A stretch of DNA of 64,000 bases, from contig NC_083371.1 in the NCBI RefSeq assembly GCF_029542785.1, positions 1,054,001 through 1,118,000 of the forward strand. Direction: 5' to 3'. The position numbers and the translations under genes are program-made. Positions 60,014-64,000 of the stretch are shown here, in pieces (the first letter of the stretch is position 1; each line of letters starts with the position of its first letter). This DNA is from Malassezia japonica (Eukaryota; Basidiomycota; Malasseziomycetes; Malasseziales; Malasseziaceae). Under the pieces are notes generated by a model that did not search any database, had not been told where the DNA came from, and worked only from the letters and a program-made list of their open reading frames with translations.

Positions 60014-62134
60014 TTAGTAGAGAGACGTACACAGAGGACACGAATTGGAGCTCTGCTCGAGCCACTTGTCGACGCATGCCGCGTGAAACGCGTGGTGGCA
60101 GGTGAGGATACGGCACTCGTCTGCCGGCTGCCAGTCTTCGAGGCACACGAGACACTTTTCGCTCGTGTTTTCCGTGACCTCGCCCTGCTCACGCAGCCCA
60201 GCGAGCTCCGAGGCCGCGACGCGGCGCAGGCCGCTGCGTGCAATATCAGACGCGCTCGCAGTCTGCGGCTTGTTGCTCATCGCGGCCATCGTCCCGAGGA
60301 GCTCCATCATAAACATCAGATCGCGGCCCGCGTCGCGGGGGCGCGCGGTCAGCAGGGGGTGGTCGTCGTGGTAGCGCCCGCCACTCACAAAGAGAATGAA
60401 GCGCGAGGTATTGTTCTGCCCATCCTCGTTGCGCTCCTCGTTGCCCATCAAACGCTCATCAGCTCGCAGGCTCCGCACGCCGACTAGGACGCATGGGATC
60501 AGCGACGACTCCTCGTTCCGCTCAAAGCGGTACAAACGGAAAAAGGAGAGTTGGCCGCAGCTCAGATCGCCTTCGCGGCGCGCACGGACGGCAGGATCCG
60601 CCTCCTCGGCGCCGCGCGGCGGCTCGGTCGAGGCACGCGTCGAGGGGCCCGCATCCGACGGCGCAGCTGTCGCCTCGGACGAGCGCGCCTCGCCGCTGTG
60701 GTCGATGCCAAGCACCGCCGCACCGAGGTCCTGGAGCAAGTCGTGCAGGAATCGCTCAAAGGTGCCCGGCTCGCCCTCGGTAATGGGGTTGCCGTGGCGT
60801 GCGTTTTCAAGTGTGGAAAGGACGGAGGACGCAGGCGAGTCGTTCGTGTGCGCATCCGGCGTCGCGCTGGGACGCGGCGTATGCGCCGCGACCGACGCAC
60901 GAAGCGCCTCGCGCATCAGACGCGAGATCGTCGACATGGCCTCGGACTCGGGCGGTGCAGGCGCAGGCGCAGGCGAGCTCGGCGTGCGCTCCGGGTTGCG
61001 CACGCGCGACGAGATCGCCGTGAGGCGCTCCAGGAGCTCGCTGCCGAGCCGGCTGCCCGGCGTGCGTCCCTGGGAGGTGGTGCCTTGGGGGGTAGAGGAT
61101 GAAGTCGTCTCGGGGTTGGGAGGCATAGGTACAGTTGGGGCGGGGTTGGAGTTGGTCGGCCCTTCGCTCGGGGCCGGCGCGGGCGCGGGCGCCCCGTTCG
61201 GGGGAAACGACCCAGTGATGGGGGTGCCTGGCGGCAGGTTGCTGACCAGCGATGCGGCCGTTGCGGCCGTCGCGATCCGCAAAATACGGCCGAGCATCTC
61301 GCCCTGTTCCTCGAGCGACGCAGCGTGCGGCATACCCGATTCGCGCGTGCCACTTGCACCCTCTGGTGGTGGCTGCGGAGCAGAGGCATCCGCAGCCGAT
61401 GTGCCTGTGGCAGCCGACGTGCCCGTGGAAGCCGGCGTGTCGGCATTCGGGGCGTCGGCAGCCGCCGATGTGTCTGTCGCACTCGACGCTGTCCTATTCC
61501 GATCGCTCGGTGCCGTATGCGCAACGAGCGCGCCCTGCACAATGACCGAGGTGCCCGACAAGGAGTGGGGCTGCTGGCTACCCGGAGCGCCTGCACGCGA
61601 CGCGCCCAGCACTTCGGAAAGGAGTGTGCCAAAGGCCGACGAAGGGCGGTGTCCCTGTTGCGTGTCGCGCTGTGTTCGCTCGGAATCAGGCAGCGATCCC
61701 CGGAGTGCAGCTGGGTCCAATCGCGGATGCGATGAGGATGGGGCAGGTGCACTATCGGCCGCCGGCGGATCCGCACGCGACGTCACAGCCGCAGCGCGCT
61801 CGCGGCCGAGGACACGCTCAATCATGCGGAGCGTTTCGCGGCGCTCCGCAGCAAGAGGGTCGCCAGTCTGCGGCTCTTCTTCGCCTTCGTCCGTGCGACC
61901 CCAATTCGAGCGCAGGCGCCGCGGAAGCATCCGGCTCGCACGCGGCGGACGATCCTCTTCGTTGCGGTCAAGTCCTAGGCTCCGCGATAGGCCCAGGCGG
62001 CGGCGCCGGGCGTGCGGCTCCTGCACATCGTTATCGTGCGACTCGCTCTCGTCCCGCGTCCGCCGCAACGGCCGCTCGGGCGGCGGGGACCGGGACTCGC
62101 GCTCGCGCGCGCTCCGCGAATGCGACGCACCCAT
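60014..62134 (-). CDS. RING-H2 ubiquitin ligase with putative N-myristoylation site
   Basis: Single-exon protein of 706 residues. It starts MGASHSRSARERESRSP: Gly2 with Ser6 and following basic residues fits an N-myristoyl signal. The middle is disordered (Ser/Pro/Thr-rich, with a Pro-Ala run). The C-terminal region has a conserved-looking block (LSFFRLYRFERNEESSLIPC, SRFILFVSGGRYHDDHPLLT). A RING-H2 finger follows: CLVCLEDWQPADECRILTCH, HAFHAACVDKWLEQ and CPLC. The protein probably sits on a membrane and recruits an E2. The substrate is unknown. The upstream open frame (to 62839) is antisense to the BRO1 gene and is not included. Confidence 0.86.
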   Translation of the reverse strand: MGASHSRSARERESRSPPPERPLRRTRDESESHDNDVQEPHARRRRLGLSRSLGLDRNEEDRPPRASRMLPRRLRSNWGRTDEGEEEPQTGDPLAAERRETLRMIERVLGRERAAAVTSRADPPAADSAPAPSSSHPRLDPAALRGSLPDSERTQRDTQQGHRPSSAFGTLLSEVLGASRAGAPGSQQPHSLSGTSVIVQGALVAHTAPSDRNRTASSATDTSAAADAPNADTPASTGTSAATGTSAADASAPQPPPEGASGTRESGMPHAASLEEQGEMLGRILRIATAATAASLVSNLPPGTPITGSFPPNGAPAPAPAPSEGPTNSNPAPTVPMPPNPETTSSSTPQGTTSQGRTPGSRLGSELLERLTAISSRVRNPERTPSSPAPAPAPPESEAMSTISRLMREALRASVAAHTPRPSATPDAHTNDSPASSVLSTLENARHGNPITEGEPGTFERFLHDLLQDLGAAVLGIDHSGEARSSEATAAPSDAGPSTRASTEPPRGAEEADPAVRARREGDLSCGQLSFFRLYRFERNEESSLIPCVLVGVRSLRADERLMGNEERNEDGQNNTSRFILFVSGGRYHDDHPLLTARPRDAGRDLMFMMELLGTMAAMSNKPQTASASDIARSGLRRVAASELAGLREQGEVTENTSEKCLVCLEDWQPADECRILTCHHAFHAACVDKWLEQSSNSCPLCTSLY

Positions 62135-62161
62135 CGTGTTTCGAGGAATCGCCACTCGAAT

Positions 62162-62171
62162 ATCACGTGAT
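62162..62171. promoter_or_regulatory. ATCACGTGAT palindrome (CACGTG E-box)
   Basis: A perfect 10-bp palindrome centred on CACGTG lies in the 57-bp interval between the divergent RING-H2 and BRO1-domain genes. CACGTG is bound by bHLH factors (Cbf1 or Pho4 types in fungi). The site is equidistant enough to serve both genes. Confidence 0.5.
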
Positions 62172-62191
62172 AGCAGCTCGCATTGGCCACC

Positions 62192-64000
62192 ATGCAGTCG
62201 CCGCTGATCGCCCTCCCGGTCAAGGAGTCGCAGGACGTGGAGCTGGCAAAGCCGCTGGGCGAGCTGATTCGGAACGTATATGAGCAGCATGTAGACACGT
62301 TTTCGGATGATTTGCAGCGCGTGAACCGCACGCGCGAGGACGCAATTGCCAAGGCGAGCAACAACGAAACGGCGCGCGATGCCCTCTTTCGCTGGTTTCA
62401 TATGCTCGAGATGCTCGAGCTGCGCTTTGCCGAGCTCCGTGCGCCATTCTCGTGGAACGACGCATTTACTGGCGTGGAAGTGACGCAGCAGGCGCTCGCA
62501 TACGAGAAAGCAAGCGTGCTCTTTAACCTCGCCGCCCGCATCTCCGGCGCGGGGCTCGAGCACGACCGCCGCGACGTGCGGGGAGACGGGCTGAAGCGCA
62601 GCTATGCGGCCTTTCGCCAGGCCGCCGGGCTCCTTGACTATATCCACTCCAACTTTTTGCATGCCCCGAGCGAGGATATGGGGGGGACCATGATCCAAGC
62701 CCTGCGCTCGCTCATGCTCGTGCAAGCCGCCGAAATCTTTTTGGAAAAGAGCATTGCGGATTCCAAGGGTGCAGCGCTTATTGCAAAACTCGCGAGCCAC
62801 GTCGCGAACACGTATACAAGCCTCGCAGAAGAGTGGCAAGACACGTCCAAGTTTGCCTCAATCCCACCGACGTGGCGCCAGCTCGTCTTGTACAAGAGCA
62901 AGTACGCTTCGTCGGTGATGCAGTACTACCGCGCGCGCGCGGACGATGCGGCGGGGTCGCACGGTGCGGCGCTCGTCCGGTGGACGCTTGCAGAAAAGCT
63001 GGCCAAGGAAGCGGCACGCGCGGTGAGCAACTTGCACGGCTTCAACTACCCGTCGTTGGTCTTTACGACGACGCTTCCTGGCGACGCGGCGGCCGCGGCG
63101 GCCGCAGAAGTCAAGGCGCATACCGCACAGTGCGCCGAGGCACGCCGCCTCGCGGAAAAGGACAATGATTTGGTCTATCACGAGCTGCTCCCGAGCGAGG
63201 ACGCACTGCCGGCCGTCGACACGGCCAACGTCGCGACCGCGATTCCCATTCGCGAGATCTTTGCACAGAGCGACGTCCAGGGCGTGCTGGGCCCCGACGT
63301 CTTTCCGACGCTCGTGCCGCTGAGCGTGCACGAAAGCGCAAGCATGTACTCGGAGGAGCAGGCCAAGCTCATCCGCGCCGAGTCGGAGCGCGTGCAGACC
63401 GCCGACGAGGAGCTCGAGGCGGCGCTCGCCTCGATGAGCCTTCCGCAGGCACTCCAGGCGTACGCGGCACTGGAAGGCGGCGCACAGTCACTCGCCGAGC
63501 TGCCGCCACGCCTCGTGTCCGCTGCCGATGCACTGGCCGCAAGCGGGCGTCCGGTCGACGAGATCGACCGCCAGCTCGCACGGCTCACACAGCCGCAGGT
63601 CGCCGAGGAGCAGCTGCGCGATGCCCTGAGCGACCTCGACGAGGAGAACCGCGCATGCGAGCGGCTGCGTGTCGAGCACGGCGTAAGGTGGACGCAGGAG
63701 CCGATCGGTAGTGCCGCGCGCAGCCTGCGCCGCGACCTCGCAAGTAGCCGCGACGCGCTGCGCGACGCACAGGTCCACGATCAGGACCTCGCGTCGCTCT
63801 GGGCCTCGGCGCGCGACGACGTCGCATTGATGGCGCACGGCGCCGACGCGCTGCGTGCGCAGTGGCAGAGCGCCGCACGCGCCGCACGCTCGGGCGACGC
63901 GCCGAGCCTCCTGGACCTCTCGGACGAGGGGGAAGGAGATGCACACCGCGCCGAGGCTACCAAGCTATTGCAGCAGACGCGCGCATCGCTCGAGTCGCTG
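62192..64000 (+). CDS. BRO1: BRO1-domain protein (Bro1/Rim20/Alix family), cut by right edge
   Basis: An open frame from the ATG at 62192 runs without a stop to the window end (603 codons). The boomerang-shaped BRO1 domain covers about residues 1-380: ARDALFRWFHMLEMLELRFA, YEKASVLFNLAARISGAGLE, LHAPSEDMGGTMIQALRSLM, LVLYKSKYASSVMQYYRA and KDNDLVYHELLPSED. The central V-shaped coiled domain then starts (SMYSEEQAKLIRAESERVQT). Such proteins bind ESCRT-III Snf7. Bro1 recruits the deubiquitinase Doa4 in endosomal sorting, and Rim20 acts in pH sensing. Position of the coiled domain favours Bro1 or Alix, but the missing C-terminus would decide. Confidence 0.8.
   Translation, partial: MQSPLIALPVKESQDVELAKPLGELIRNVYEQHVDTFSDDLQRVNRTREDAIAKASNNETARDALFRWFHMLEMLELRFAELRAPFSWNDAFTGVEVTQQALAYEKASVLFNLAARISGAGLEHDRRDVRGDGLKRSYAAFRQAAGLLDYIHSNFLHAPSEDMGGTMIQALRSLMLVQAAEIFLEKSIADSKGAALIAKLASHVANTYTSLAEEWQDTSKFASIPPTWRQLVLYKSKYASSVMQYYRARADDAAGSHGAALVRWTLAEKLAKEAARAVSNLHGFNYPSLVFTTTLPGDAAAAAAAEVKAHTAQCAEARRLAEKDNDLVYHELLPSEDALPAVDTANVATAIPIREIFAQSDVQGVLGPDVFPTLVPLSVHESASMYSEEQAKLIRAESERVQTADEELEAALASMSLPQALQAYAALEGGAQSLAELPPRLVSAADALAASGRPVDEIDRQLARLTQPQVAEEQLRDALSDLDEENRACERLRVEHGVRWTQEPIGSAARSLRRDLASSRDALRDAQVHDQDLASLWASARDDVALMAHGADALRAQWQSAARAARSGDAPSLLDLSDEGEGDAHRAEATKLLQQTRASLESL

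Noticed and set aside
62135..62839. N-terminal extension of the RING-H2 protein by 235 residues
   Set aside because: This part is antisense to the BRO1 domain. The start MGASHSRS gives a sensible N-terminus at the expected divergent promoter.

Overview
The window is a gene-dense, GC-rich stretch of a fungal nuclear genome. Gene content and structure fit a basidiomycete yeast of the Malassezia type (Ustilaginomycotina). That placement is an inference from the compact layout, the extremely short introns (mostly 22-23 nt, GTACGT at the donor and a CTNAY-NCAG-like acceptor) and the set of fungal families. No viral, transposon or CRISPR material was seen. I could rebuild about 36 protein genes, roughly two thirds of them spliced, plus one intron-containing tRNA gene. 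The left-edge gene and the right-edge gene are cut by the window.

Layout. 1-6.9 kb: 3' end of an unidentified gene, a mitochondrial Asp/Glu-type carrier, HSP60 and HSP10 head to head, Mago nashi, and an Eos1-type membrane protein. 6.9-13.1 kb: a SEC14-like protein, an F-box-like protein, TOM70, SUMO, ESF2 and DPH3. 13.2-20.4 kb: one 2,420-residue Msb1/Mug8-domain protein with coding repeats. 20.6-29.4 kb: CMS1, the NC2-alpha repressor, and the 2,291-residue URA2 pyrimidine enzyme. 29.4-36.4 kb: a Gvp36-like BAR protein, the MRG15/Eaf3 chromodomain protein, a long disordered protein with a helical N-terminus, TIM13 and tafazzin. 36.4-42.6 kb: a bromodomain protein, TRM5, the small Pol delta subunit and formate dehydrogenase. 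42.9-50.3 kb: a zinc-transporter-family protein with a histidine-rich tail, PUP3, MSP1, HIS1 and BRF1. 50.3-56 kb: a Fhit-type hydrolase, a DUF202 protein, an SH3 adaptor, POP5 and tRNA-Met. 56.1-64 kb: a Zn2Cys6 regulator, MOB4, a RING-H2 protein and a BRO1-domain protein.

How the parts relate. Most genes sit in divergent pairs that share 50-200 bp of promoter or in convergent pairs a few bases apart; two convergent pairs have stop codons separated by 0 and 1 nt. Mitochondrial functions recur (carrier, HSP60/HSP10, TOM70, TIM13, tafazzin, FDH, MSP1). HSP60 and HSP10 share a promoter holding a step-type heat-shock element. BRF1, POP5, tRNA-Met and TRM5, which all act in tRNA synthesis or maturation, lie within 17 kb.

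The most unusual structural features are the uniform 22-nt introns, a start codon split by an intron (PUP3), an exon whose coding part is only ATG (HSP10), a 12-nt microexon (HIS1) and a 19-nt microexon carrying a catalytic motif (tafazzin). All spliced models were built by eye from frame, splice motifs and family conservation; no transcript data were available.
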